58,931 bases of DNA from Melioribacter roseus (lineage in GTDB: Bacteria; Bacteroidota; Ignavibacteria; Ignavibacteriales; Melioribacteraceae). Positions 16,302 through 22,971 of the stretch are shown here, one piece after another. The notes under the pieces were generated by a model, which saw nothing but the letters and a program-made list of their open reading frames with translations, ran no database searches and was not told the DNA's origin. Positions within the stretch are counted from its first letter, which is position 1. Each line of letters starts with the position of its first letter. Location of the stretch: assembly GCA_020722065.1 (NCBI GenBank), contig DYLK01000017.1, positions 1 through 58,931 of the forward strand, given 5' to 3'. Made by a program: the position numbers and the translations under genes.

Positions 16302-18446
16302 GTGAAAAAAATCCTATTAATATCAATTCTTTTATCAAATCTAATTTTTGCTCAAAAAGAAATTTATTATGTAAATGATAATTGTGAAAATTCTTTCTCT
16401 TTGAATGATTTTGGGAATATGTGGACTTTTGATTCCGTTCCCGTTGATTCATTTTATGAACGATATGGTTTTAAACCAACTCAAAATTGGCTGGAGAAAG
16501 TGCAGAAATCAGCTCTTCAATTTGGAAATGGTTGTTCTGCTGCATTCGTTTCAGAAGATGGTTTGATTATGACAAATCATCATTGTGCAAGAAACTCTTT
16601 GTATTTAGTTGAACAAAAAGGAGAAAATTTACTTTGGGATGGATTTTATGCAAATTCATTAAAAGAAGAACGTAGAATTCCAGAAATTTTTGTAGATCAA
16701 CTAATTTCAATTTCTGATGTAACTCAAGAAATTCAAAATTCAATGCAAAATGGAAATTCCAATGATGAAAAAATTGCTCGAAAGAATGAAAAAATTTTAG
16801 AAATAGAAGAAAAAAATTCCAATGGGAAAGATATTATTGCAAAAGTAATTAGTCTTTATCAAGGAAATAAATATTCACTTTATCTATATAAAAGATATTT
16901 TGACGTAAGATTAGTAATGTCGCCAGATTTTCAGATAGCCGCAACTGGTTGGGATTGGGATAATTTTACTTGGCCTCGTTATGAATTGGATTTTATGTTT
17001 TTCCGTGCTTATGATGAAAATGGAAATCCAATTAAAACAAAATATTTCTTTCCACTTGCACAAAAACCAATTGAAAATGGTGAAACTGTATTTGTAATTG
17101 GAAGACCCGGCAGTACTGATCGTTTAATTTCTGTGAAGGAATTAGAATTTTTGCGAGATTTCACTTATCGACAACGACTTGCTGGTTTTAATTCACTTTA
17201 CGCAACTTATTTTTATCTTTTTGAAAATTATCCCGAAAAACATTCAGAATTACTAAATATGGTTATGGGAATGGGAAATGGAAGAAAATCTTATGGCGGT
17301 AGATTATTTAATCTTAAAAATGAAAAATTATTAGCAAGAAAAGTTGATTTTGAAACGAAATTGATTGAAAATTTACGAAAAGATGAAAAATTATCTGAAA
17401 AATATCTCCCAATCTTTGAAAAAATTAACAACACAATTGATGAGATGAAACAATTGTCAAACGAAGTGTTTGTGTTGAAAAATTCAAATTATTTTCAACC
17501 TTATCAAATGCAAATTGCAAATTTTATAAAAACTTTAATTTCCCAAATGAATTTGCCTAAAGAAGAGAGAAAATCGGATTTTTCTGATTCAAATTTACAA
17601 TCAACAATCGAAAAAAATATTCAGAAAACGAAGTTCGTTGGTTATGAATTTGAAAAGGAAAAGCATCAAACCGAGAATTACATTACTATGTTATATGAAA
17701 TTTTGGGGGAAAATCATCAAATAATTAAGGAAGTTTTTGGCAATTTGAACCGAAACGAAGCCACTAAAAATATATTGAATTCCTTTTTATTTGATTATGA
17801 AGCTACAAGGCAAATAGTTGATAATATTATCAATAAAAATAAGTTCCCAGAAAATAATTCATTTTTGAAAATAACAGAATTATCCAGAAGTAATAACATA
17901 CTAGAAAAAGCTGAAAAACTAACAAAATTAGATAATGATCTAACAATTTATAATAATTTGTACGCTGAAGCAGTTTTTGAAGTTTTTGGACAAAAAATTT
18001 CTCCCGACGCAACTTCAAGTTTGCGAATTTCTGATGGACAAGTTTTGGGTTACGAGTATAACGGAACTTTAGCCCCAGGGAAAACCACATTTTATGGTTT
18101 GTGGGATAAATATCTATCTTTCGGCTCAAAACCTTATCCTTGGGGATTACACACAAAATGGCAAACTCCACCAGTGGAATTAGATTTATCTACCCCAATT
18201 GGAATATCTTCAACAAATGATATTGTCGGCGGAAATTCAGGAAGTTCGATGATAAATCAGAAAGGTGAAGTTGTGGGTTTGGTTCACGATGGAAATTTAG
18301 AATCGCTTGCAGGACATTTTATTTTTGATAAAGAAAATAATCGGACAGTTGCGACAGATATTTTTGGAATTATTGAAGCATTAAAGTTCATTTATAAAAC
18401 GCCAAATCTTGTTTATGAATTACAAAACGGGAAATTAGAGGATTAG
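16302..18446 (+). CDS. S46 family dipeptidyl peptidase, DPP7-like (second of two)
   Basis: A 714-residue paralogue of the preceding gene with the same layout: signal peptide (MKKILLISILLSNLIFAQ), catalytic His in GLIMTNHHC, Asp in NFTWPRYELDF and Ser646 in GGNSGSS. The residue after the GNSGS motif is Ser rather than the usual Pro. Gly664, 18 residues after the serine, again predicts DPP7-like rather than acidic specificity. The start is GTG at 16302 with GAGGT upstream; the signal peptide follows at once, so the start is sound. It ends two bases before the adenosyltransferase gene. Divergence between the copies suggests different dipeptide preference, which is inference. Confidence 0.92.
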   Translation: MKKILLISILLSNLIFAQKEIYYVNDNCENSFSLNDFGNMWTFDSVPVDSFYERYGFKPTQNWLEKVQKSALQFGNGCSAAFVSEDGLIMTNHHCARNSLYLVEQKGENLLWDGFYANSLKEERRIPEIFVDQLISISDVTQEIQNSMQNGNSNDEKIARKNEKILEIEEKNSNGKDIIAKVISLYQGNKYSLYLYKRYFDVRLVMSPDFQIAATGWDWDNFTWPRYELDFMFFRAYDENGNPIKTKYFFPLAQKPIENGETVFVIGRPGSTDRLISVKELEFLRDFTYRQRLAGFNSLYATYFYLFENYPEKHSELLNMVMGMGNGRKSYGGRLFNLKNEKLLARKVDFETKLIENLRKDEKLSEKYLPIFEKINNTIDEMKQLSNEVFVLKNSNYFQPYQMQIANFIKTLISQMNLPKEERKSDFSDSNLQSTIEKNIQKTKFVGYEFEKEKHQTENYITMLYEILGENHQIIKEVFGNLNRNEATKNILNSFLFDYEATRQIVDNIINKNKFPENNSFLKITELSRSNNILEKAEKLTKLDNDLTIYNNLYAEAVFEVFGQKISPDATSSLRISDGQVLGYEYNGTLAPGKTTFYGLWDKYLSFGSKPYPWGLHTKWQTPPVELDLSTPIGISSTNDIVGGNSGSSMINQKGEVVGLVHDGNLESLAGHFIFDKENNRTVATDIFGIIEALKFIYKTPNLVYELQNGKLED

Positions 18447-18448
18447 AA

Positions 18449-18976
18449 ATGCTTGAAAAAGGTTATATACAAGTTTATACAGGAAATGGAAAAGGCAAAA
18501 CAACGGCTGCTTATGGAATAATTTTACGTGCATTTGGTAATAAAATGCCCGTTTTTTGTCTTCAGTTTATGAAAGATTATCCATATTCCGAAAAAGAAGC
18601 ATTCGCTTTATTATCAGAATTTGTAGAAGTTGAGCAAGTAGGGAATGACGATTTTGTGTTTCGGAAAGAATATCCTAATGAAAAAGAGAGAGAAATTGCA
18701 AAATCTGGTTTGGAATTAGTAAAAGAAAAAATGTTATCGGGCAAATATGATATTATAATTATTGATGAAGTTTGTGTGGCAATTTATTTCAAATTAATTG
18801 AAGAAGCAGAAGTAATAGAATTATTGAACGAGAAGCCAGAAAATGTTGAAGTTATTTTAACAGGGAGATATTGTCCAAAATCAATTTTGGAAAAAGCAGA
18901 CTTAGTCTCGGAAATTATGGAAGTAAATCATTATTATAAAAAAGGAATTTTAGCAAGAAAGGGAATTGATTCGTAA
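18449..18976 (+). CDS. cobO: Corrinoid adenosyltransferase, CobO/CobA type
   Basis: This family transfers the adenosyl group of ATP to cob(I)alamin or cobinamide, giving coenzyme B12. The 175-residue protein has the diagnostic P-loop TGNGKGKTTAAYG (residues 11-23), the LQFMK segment after the second strand, and the Walker B-like IIIDEVCVA. The C-terminus HYYKKGILARKGIDS is typical. AGAGGAT precedes the ATG. No other cobalamin gene is in the window, which fits B12 salvage rather than synthesis (inference). Its stop directly abuts the stop of the convergent gene. Confidence 0.9.
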   Translation: MLEKGYIQVYTGNGKGKTTAAYGIILRAFGNKMPVFCLQFMKDYPYSEKEAFALLSEFVEVEQVGNDDFVFRKEYPNEKEREIAKSGLELVKEKMLSGKYDIIIIDEVCVAIYFKLIEEAEVIELLNEKPENVEVILTGRYCPKSILEKADLVSEIMEVNHYYKKGILARKGIDS

Positions 18977-19624
18977 TTAATCGATCGAATCGTAAAACTT
19001 TTTGAAATCGCTTTCAATTGTAGTATTACTCTTTCCAACAACTTTATTTGGATCTATTTTCGTGCTTTCATCTTGTGTGTGATTAAGTTTGTTCAAAATT
19101 TTAATTCTTGCATCGCGATTTGGTATTTTCTTTTTGGGTTTTGGTATTTTAATTTCAACTTGTTCATTATTCGAATGTCTATCAAAATTTCTTGACCTCT
19201 TTTCGTCCCGAATTTTCTCTTCATACCCTCTACTTTCAGATCTTTTGGGATCTTCTCTTCTTTTATGGGAATCGTGTCGAGAAAAGGAAGAAGTGTGATG
19301 TTCTTGTCTGCTTTCTTGGTTGTGTGGTTTTCTTTCTTTCGAAGAGTGATGTGCATTTGAATTATGAGTGGAATCTATCTTTTTATCTTCTGAAGTTTTT
19401 GTAGTTGGTTTGATAGAAGAAATTGACCCTTTTACAATTTCTTTGTTTGTTTTCGAGTCTTTAACAGTCATTTTTAATTCATTAGAAGTATCAGCTGCTT
19501 TTTCGTGAGGTTGAAGAGCATCCTTTGTTTTAAACTTGTATGAAACGTAAGAAAAAACTAACACTGCAATGGCTAACACACCAAAAACTTTTACAGCAGT
19601 ATATATAATAGTAAGTAAATCCAT
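18977..19624 (-). CDS. Hypothetical single-pass membrane protein with a charged disordered tail
   Basis: A 215-residue protein I do not recognise. One transmembrane helix (about residues 7-27, IYTAVKVFGVLAIAVLVFSYV) is followed by a long low-complexity region rich in Ser, His, Arg, Lys and Glu (about 40-150). A somewhat conserved-looking basic C-terminal part (KIPKPKKKIPNRDARIKIL) ends in DFKKFYDSID. The region is also open in other frames, but the minus-strand reading has a plausible membrane anchor and ends exactly at the neighbouring stop codon. The disordered tail probably faces the cytoplasm. Function unknown. Confidence 0.6.
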   Translation of the reverse strand: MDLLTIIYTAVKVFGVLAIAVLVFSYVSYKFKTKDALQPHEKAADTSNELKMTVKDSKTNKEIVKGSISSIKPTTKTSEDKKIDSTHNSNAHHSSKERKPHNQESRQEHHTSSFSRHDSHKRREDPKRSESRGYEEKIRDEKRSRNFDRHSNNEQVEIKIPKPKKKIPNRDARIKILNKLNHTQDESTKIDPNKVVGKSNTTIESDFKKFYDSID

Positions 19625-19759
19625 TTATCTCAAATAAATAACTTTAAAAATTCAATTTTAATTATACAAAAATAATAAACAGAAATATAAAAAATATTCA
19701 TCTGTGTTAGTTAAATTGTTGAAATGAAATAATTTGTAAGGAATTTGTTGATTAAAATT

Positions 19760-19791
19760 TTTGAAAGTTGAAAATAAATTCGTTATCTTTT
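19760..19791 (+). promoter_or_regulatory. Candidate HU promoter, TTTG-N20-TATCTTTT
   Basis: TTTG at 19760-19763 is followed after 20 bases by TATCTTTT at 19784-19791, one base off the Bacteroidota -7 consensus TAnnTTTG. The HU start is 32 bases downstream. The remainder of the 198-base divergent spacer (19625-19822) is AT-rich with nothing else that I can identify. Confidence 0.45.
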
Positions 19792-19822
19792 CGTCCCTTT
19801 TTATAAATATATGTGAGTAGTA

Positions 19823-20125
19823 ATGTCCTTAAAAATGACAAAAGCTGATATTGTAGAGAAAGTAGCTTTAGGAACAGGTTTAACCAAATTAGAAACAGAA
19901 GCTATTATTGAAGGTTTTATGAATACTATTATTGATTCTTTGCGAGAAGGCAAAGGAATTGAAATTCGAGGTTTTGGGAGTTTTAAAGTAAAACAAAAAG
20001 AAGGAAGAAATGCAAGAAATCCAAGAACAGGGGAAAGTGTCTTTGTAAATAAGCATTTTGTGCCCGTATTTAAATTTTCAAAAGATTTTAAAATTGCGGT
20101 TGATAAAGGAAACAAAACAAAATAA
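19823..20125 (+). CDS. HU/IHF family DNA-binding protein
   Basis: A 100-residue nucleoid protein that bends DNA as a dimer. The N-terminal helices (MTKADIVEKVALGTGLTK) and the signature IEIRGFGSFKVKQKEGRNARNPRTGE, read in two overlapping parts (IEIRGFGSFKVKQ and ARNPRTGE), are typical; the arm proline lies in RNPRTG. HU and IHF subunits cannot be separated with certainty here. Either ATG 19823 or ATG 19835 could be the start. The stop overlaps the next start by one base. Confidence 0.92.
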   Translation: MSLKMTKADIVEKVALGTGLTKLETEAIIEGFMNTIIDSLREGKGIEIRGFGSFKVKQKEGRNARNPRTGESVFVNKHFVPVFKFSKDFKIAVDKGNKTK

Positions 20126-20820
20126 TGCCAAAGATTATTTGTAAATATTGCGGAAAAGAGAACCCAAATGAGGCAATATTTTGTATGCAATGTGGAAGTC
20201 GGCTACGCGGAAGTCAAGAAAATCATCATGACACAATCACAAAACCCAAAGAATTGAATATAAAATTACTTTTAATCATTATTGCAATTACGATAATTAT
20301 TGCTTTAGCCGTTTTGTACTTTGCTGGAATATTTGATTCTCCAACTACACAAATTTCCCAAGTAAATCAAAATGAACAAGTTCAGGAAGAACCAACACCA
20401 CAAATATTTGACTTAAAAACAGCACAAGAAATTAAGTCAATGGAAGATTTTGTCAGTACAAATCCAAAAGATTATCAAGCATTATTGCAATTAGGGAATA
20501 AGTATTTTGACACAAAACAATTTGAGAAAGCAATTGCTAAATATCAAATTTATTTAGCAAATAACGAACACGAACCAGATGTTTTGGTTGATCTTGGAGT
20601 ATGTTATTATAATCTTTCTGATTTTGTTAATGCAGAAAAAAATATGCGAGAAGCATTAAAAATTAATCCAAATCACCAAATAGGAAATTTGAATTTAGGA
20701 ATAGTTTTAAGTGCAGCAAATCATAGAGAAGAAGCAAAGTTATTTTGGCAAAAAGCGTACAATGCCAACCCAAATTCAGATTTTGGACAAAGAGCCAAAA
20801 GTTTTTTAGAAAATAAATAA
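20125..20820 (+). CDS. Zinc-ribbon, transmembrane and TPR protein
   Basis: A 231-residue protein with three parts. The N-terminus is a zinc ribbon with Cys6-x2-Cys9 and Cys20-x2-Cys23. A transmembrane helix spans about residues 46-68. The remainder after a Gln-rich linker is TPR (about 100-231), with units such as FEKAIAKYQIYLANNEHEPD and FVNAEKNMREALKINPN. The expected topology is ribbon inside and TPRs outside the membrane. It is coupled to HU by a TAATG overlap and is followed eleven bases later by the tiny ribosomal-type gene. The role is unknown. Confidence 0.75.
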   Translation: MPKIICKYCGKENPNEAIFCMQCGSRLRGSQENHHDTITKPKELNIKLLLIIIAITIIIALAVLYFAGIFDSPTTQISQVNQNEQVQEEPTPQIFDLKTAQEIKSMEDFVSTNPKDYQALLQLGNKYFDTKQFEKAIAKYQIYLANNEHEPDVLVDLGVCYYNLSDFVNAEKNMREALKINPNHQIGNLNLGIVLSAANHREEAKLFWQKAYNANPNSDFGQRAKSFLENK

Positions 20821-20831
20821 AGGAGGTTATC

Positions 20832-20930
20832 ATGCCTTGTGGTAAAAAAAGAAAAAGACATAAAATGTCTACGCACAAACGAAAAAAACGTCTAAGAAAA
20901 AATAGACATAAAAAGAAATTAGGTAGATAA
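20832..20930 (+). CDS. Tiny basic ribosomal-type protein, AURKAIP1/COX24 (bS22/mS38-like)
   Basis: A 32-residue, extremely basic product: MPCGKKRKRHKMSTHKRKK followed by RLRKNRHKKKLGR. It matches the short AURKAIP1/COX24-domain proteins annotated in Bacteroidota, which resemble mitochondrial mS38 and mycobacterial bS22 on the small ribosomal subunit. It is preceded by AAAGGAGGT, a complete nine-base complement to the usual 16S 3' end, seven bases before the ATG. That is the strongest Shine-Dalgarno in the window and supports both the gene and its start. It lies directly between the zinc-ribbon/TPR gene and tRNA-Thr. Confidence 0.85.
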   Translation: MPCGKKRKRHKMSTHKRKKRLRKNRHKKKLGR

Positions 20931-20941
20931 TTTTATTCAAA

Positions 20942-21014
20942 GCCGACTTAGCTCAGTTGGTAGAGCAGCTCATTCGTAATGAGCAGGTCATCGGTTCAAG
21001 TCCGATAGTCGGCT
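20942..21014 (+). tRNA. tRNA-Thr (anticodon CGT)
   Basis: A 73-base cloverleaf. The acceptor stem GCCGACT pairs with AGTCGGC, the D arm is GCTC/GAGC, the anticodon stem GCTCA pairs with TGAGC around the loop TTCGTAA (anticodon CGT, reads ACG), and the T arm ATCGG/CCGAT encloses TTCAAGT. The discriminator base is T and CCA is not encoded. It begins eleven bases after the bS22-like stop, so it may be co-transcribed with it. Confidence 0.97.
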
Positions 21015-21169
21015 CTTACCAAAACTATAATTTCCATTAAAAATACTCTTTTCTTTCCCCACACATTTCTACAAACAAAAATCATTACCTAAAAAAATTT
21101 TTTTCTAAAGTATTATTTCGTAAGATATTCTATAACAAGAATTTAACCTAATTTACTTCATTCTAAGGA

Positions 21170-21196
21170 TTGAATTTTTTCTCCTAAATATATTTG
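21170..21196 (+). promoter_or_regulatory. Candidate promoter of the dcw cluster
   Basis: TATATTTG at 21189-21196 matches TAnnTTTG exactly; TTG at 21170-21172 lies 16 bases upstream, a -35-like but not ideal element. The mraZ ATG is 76 bases past the -7 box. The rest of 21015-21188 is AT-rich with no other feature seen. Confidence 0.45.
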
Positions 21197-21232
21197 CATA
21201 ATCCATAGAAATGAATTATAATTGCATAGTAG

Positions 21233-21252
21233 TGGGGAAAAATGTTGAAAAA
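21233..21252 (+). promoter_or_regulatory. Possible degenerate MraZ-binding repeats
   Basis: MraZ of several bacteria binds direct repeats with a TGGG core at ten-base spacing upstream of its own gene. Here TGGGGAAAAA (21233-21242) is followed directly by TGTTGAAAAA (21243-21252), a ten-base direct repeat with two mismatches. It lies 21 bases before mraZ and downstream of the promoter candidate, suitable for autorepression. Only the first unit has the full core. Confidence 0.4.
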
Positions 21253-21272
21253 AGAATAAAAAAGTAGAAAAT

Positions 21273-21713
21273 ATGTTTCTTGGTAGCTTTAAATATTCAG
21301 TTGATTCGAAAGGCAGAATTGCTCTTCCAGCGAAATTAAGAAAATCTGTAAATCCCGCAGCTTCGGATAGATTTATAATTACACGAGGTACAGATAAAAA
21401 TATTGATATATATCCTTCTGATTACTGGGATGAATTAACAGCTGCCAAACTAAATTCACTAAATACTTTTGATCCTAATGATATGTTGTTTATTCGAATG
21501 TTTTTACAGGAAGCTACTGAAGAAACTTTGGATTCTCAAGCACGAATCATTTTACCCAAAAACTTGAAAGAATATGCGTCAATCGAAAATGATGTTTTGA
21601 TTATTGGAGCGGTTAAAAAAATTGAAGTATGGTCACCAATAAAATATGAAGAATATCTCTCCAAGGTTTCAAAATCTTACGAGGAAATAGCATTTGAAGT
21701 TATGAAAAAGTAA
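21273..21713 (+). CDS. mraZ: Transcriptional regulator MraZ
   Basis: MraZ has two SpoVT/AbrB-like swapped-hairpin domains and represses the dcw cluster. The 146-residue protein opens with FLGSFKYSVDSKGRIALPAK (first domain) and has the second repeat at TLDSQARIILPKNLKEYA (about 91-108). It is the first gene of the division and cell-wall cluster, six bases upstream of rsmH. No Shine-Dalgarno is evident. Confidence 0.95.
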   Translation: MFLGSFKYSVDSKGRIALPAKLRKSVNPAASDRFIITRGTDKNIDIYPSDYWDELTAAKLNSLNTFDPNDMLFIRMFLQEATEETLDSQARIILPKNLKEYASIENDVLIIGAVKKIEVWSPIKYEEYLSKVSKSYEEIAFEVMKK

Positions 21714-21718
21714 TTAGA

Positions 21719-22639
21719 ATGAATTATCATAAATCAGTTTTATTAAGTGAAACAGTTGAAAATCTAAATGTTAAAAAAAATGGAATTTATTTTGATGGAA
21801 CTTTAGGATTTGGTGGATTAACAAACGAACTTGTGAAATTGTTAGGAAGTGAATCAATTGTTATTGGAACTGATAAAGATAAAGTTGCATTTGAATTTTG
21901 TCAAAATAAATTTAAAAATGATAATCGTGTAAAATTATACAATACGTCTTTTTCAAACATTGATATAATTTCTAAGATTGAGTTCATTGACAAGTATGAT
22001 GGAATTACAGCTGATTTGGGAGTTTCATCTTTTCAGTTAGATAATGCAGTGTCTGGGTTTTCTTTCAAAGAAAATGCAAAGCTTGATTTTAGAATGGATA
22101 AAACATCTGAAATTACAGCAGCTGATGTGTTAAACACATTCAATGAAAAGCAAATTGCTGATATTATTTATAATTTTGGTGAAGAAAAAGCCTCACGAAA
22201 AATTGCAAAATTGGTAGTTGAAGCAAGGAAAGTTAAAAAGTTTGTTAATTCAGAAGATTTAGTAGAGATTATTAAAAAAGTTACTCCTGCAAATATGCTT
22301 AATAAAAGTTTATCGCGTGTTTTTCAGGCACTTAGAATTTACGTCAATGATGAACTTGGTGAATTGGAAACTTTTTTGAAAAAAAGTGTTGATTTACTCA
22401 AACCTGGTGGAAGAATCGCAATAATTTCCTTTCATTCACTTGAAGATAGAATTGTAAAAGAATTTTTTAAGTACGAAGAATCAGATTGTATTTGTCCACC
22501 AGAAAGTCCAATCTGCAATTGTAATAAAGAACAAAGACTAAAAATTATAACGAAAAAACCAATTATACCATCAGAACAAGAAGTAAAAGAAAATAGAAGA
22601 TCACGGAGCGCCAAATTACGAGTCGCAGAAAAAATATGA
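21719..22639 (+). CDS. rsmH: 16S rRNA (cytosine-1402-N4)-methyltransferase
   Basis: RsmH (MraW) methylates N4 of C1402 in 16S rRNA near the P site. The 306-residue protein starts YHKSVLLSETVENL, has the SAM-binding segment YFDGTLGFGGLT and the typical ITADLGVSSFQLD, and later IISFHSLEDRIVK and the C-terminal ENRRSRSAKLRVAEK. Its stop overlaps the ftsL-like start by four bases (ATGA). Confidence 0.96.
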   Translation: MNYHKSVLLSETVENLNVKKNGIYFDGTLGFGGLTNELVKLLGSESIVIGTDKDKVAFEFCQNKFKNDNRVKLYNTSFSNIDIISKIEFIDKYDGITADLGVSSFQLDNAVSGFSFKENAKLDFRMDKTSEITAADVLNTFNEKQIADIIYNFGEEKASRKIAKLVVEARKVKKFVNSEDLVEIIKKVTPANMLNKSLSRVFQALRIYVNDELGELETFLKKSVDLLKPGGRIAIISFHSLEDRIVKEFFKYEESDCICPPESPICNCNKEQRLKIITKKPIIPSEQEVKENRRSRSAKLRVAEKI

Positions 22640-22971
22640 AAAATCTTTTTGCCTTGAACCGCAATTTTCTAATTGTTGCATCAATTGTATTTGTAATTGC
22701 AGTAATTATTCATATTCTGAACATCAAGAATATTGATGAAATTGAAAAGATACTTCTCGAAAAAGGAAAAGAATTACAAAGTGCTATTTCAAAAATTGAA
22801 GACTTGAATGCTGAAAAACAGACTCTTCTATCATTAGAAAGAATTGAAAATATTGCGACAACACAACTTGCATTAATTCCAAATGCAGTTCAAAGTAAAA
22901 AAATTAAAGTAAACAAAAGAGAAATTGATCACATAAACAGTGGAATAACTGATAAATATGAATCGAATTAA
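22636..22971 (+). CDS. ftsL: FtsL-like cell division protein
   Basis: FtsL is a bitopic divisome protein that forms a coiled coil with FtsB/DivIC. The 111-residue product has a short cytoplasmic N-terminus, one transmembrane helix (about residues 11-29) and a coiled coil (about 33-70). Sequence conservation in this family is low; the assignment rests on topology and position between rsmH and ftsI. It overlaps both neighbours, four bases with rsmH and 14 with ftsI. Confidence 0.8.
   Translation: MKNLFALNRNFLIVASIVFVIAVIIHILNIKNIDEIEKILLEKGKELQSAISKIEDLNAEKQTLLSLERIENIATTQLALIPNAVQSKKIKVNKREIDHINSGITDKYESN

Noticed and set aside
19089-19404. Plus-strand frames opposite the disordered membrane protein
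   Set aside because: They lack start signals and domains and arise from the low-complexity composition of the minus-strand gene.
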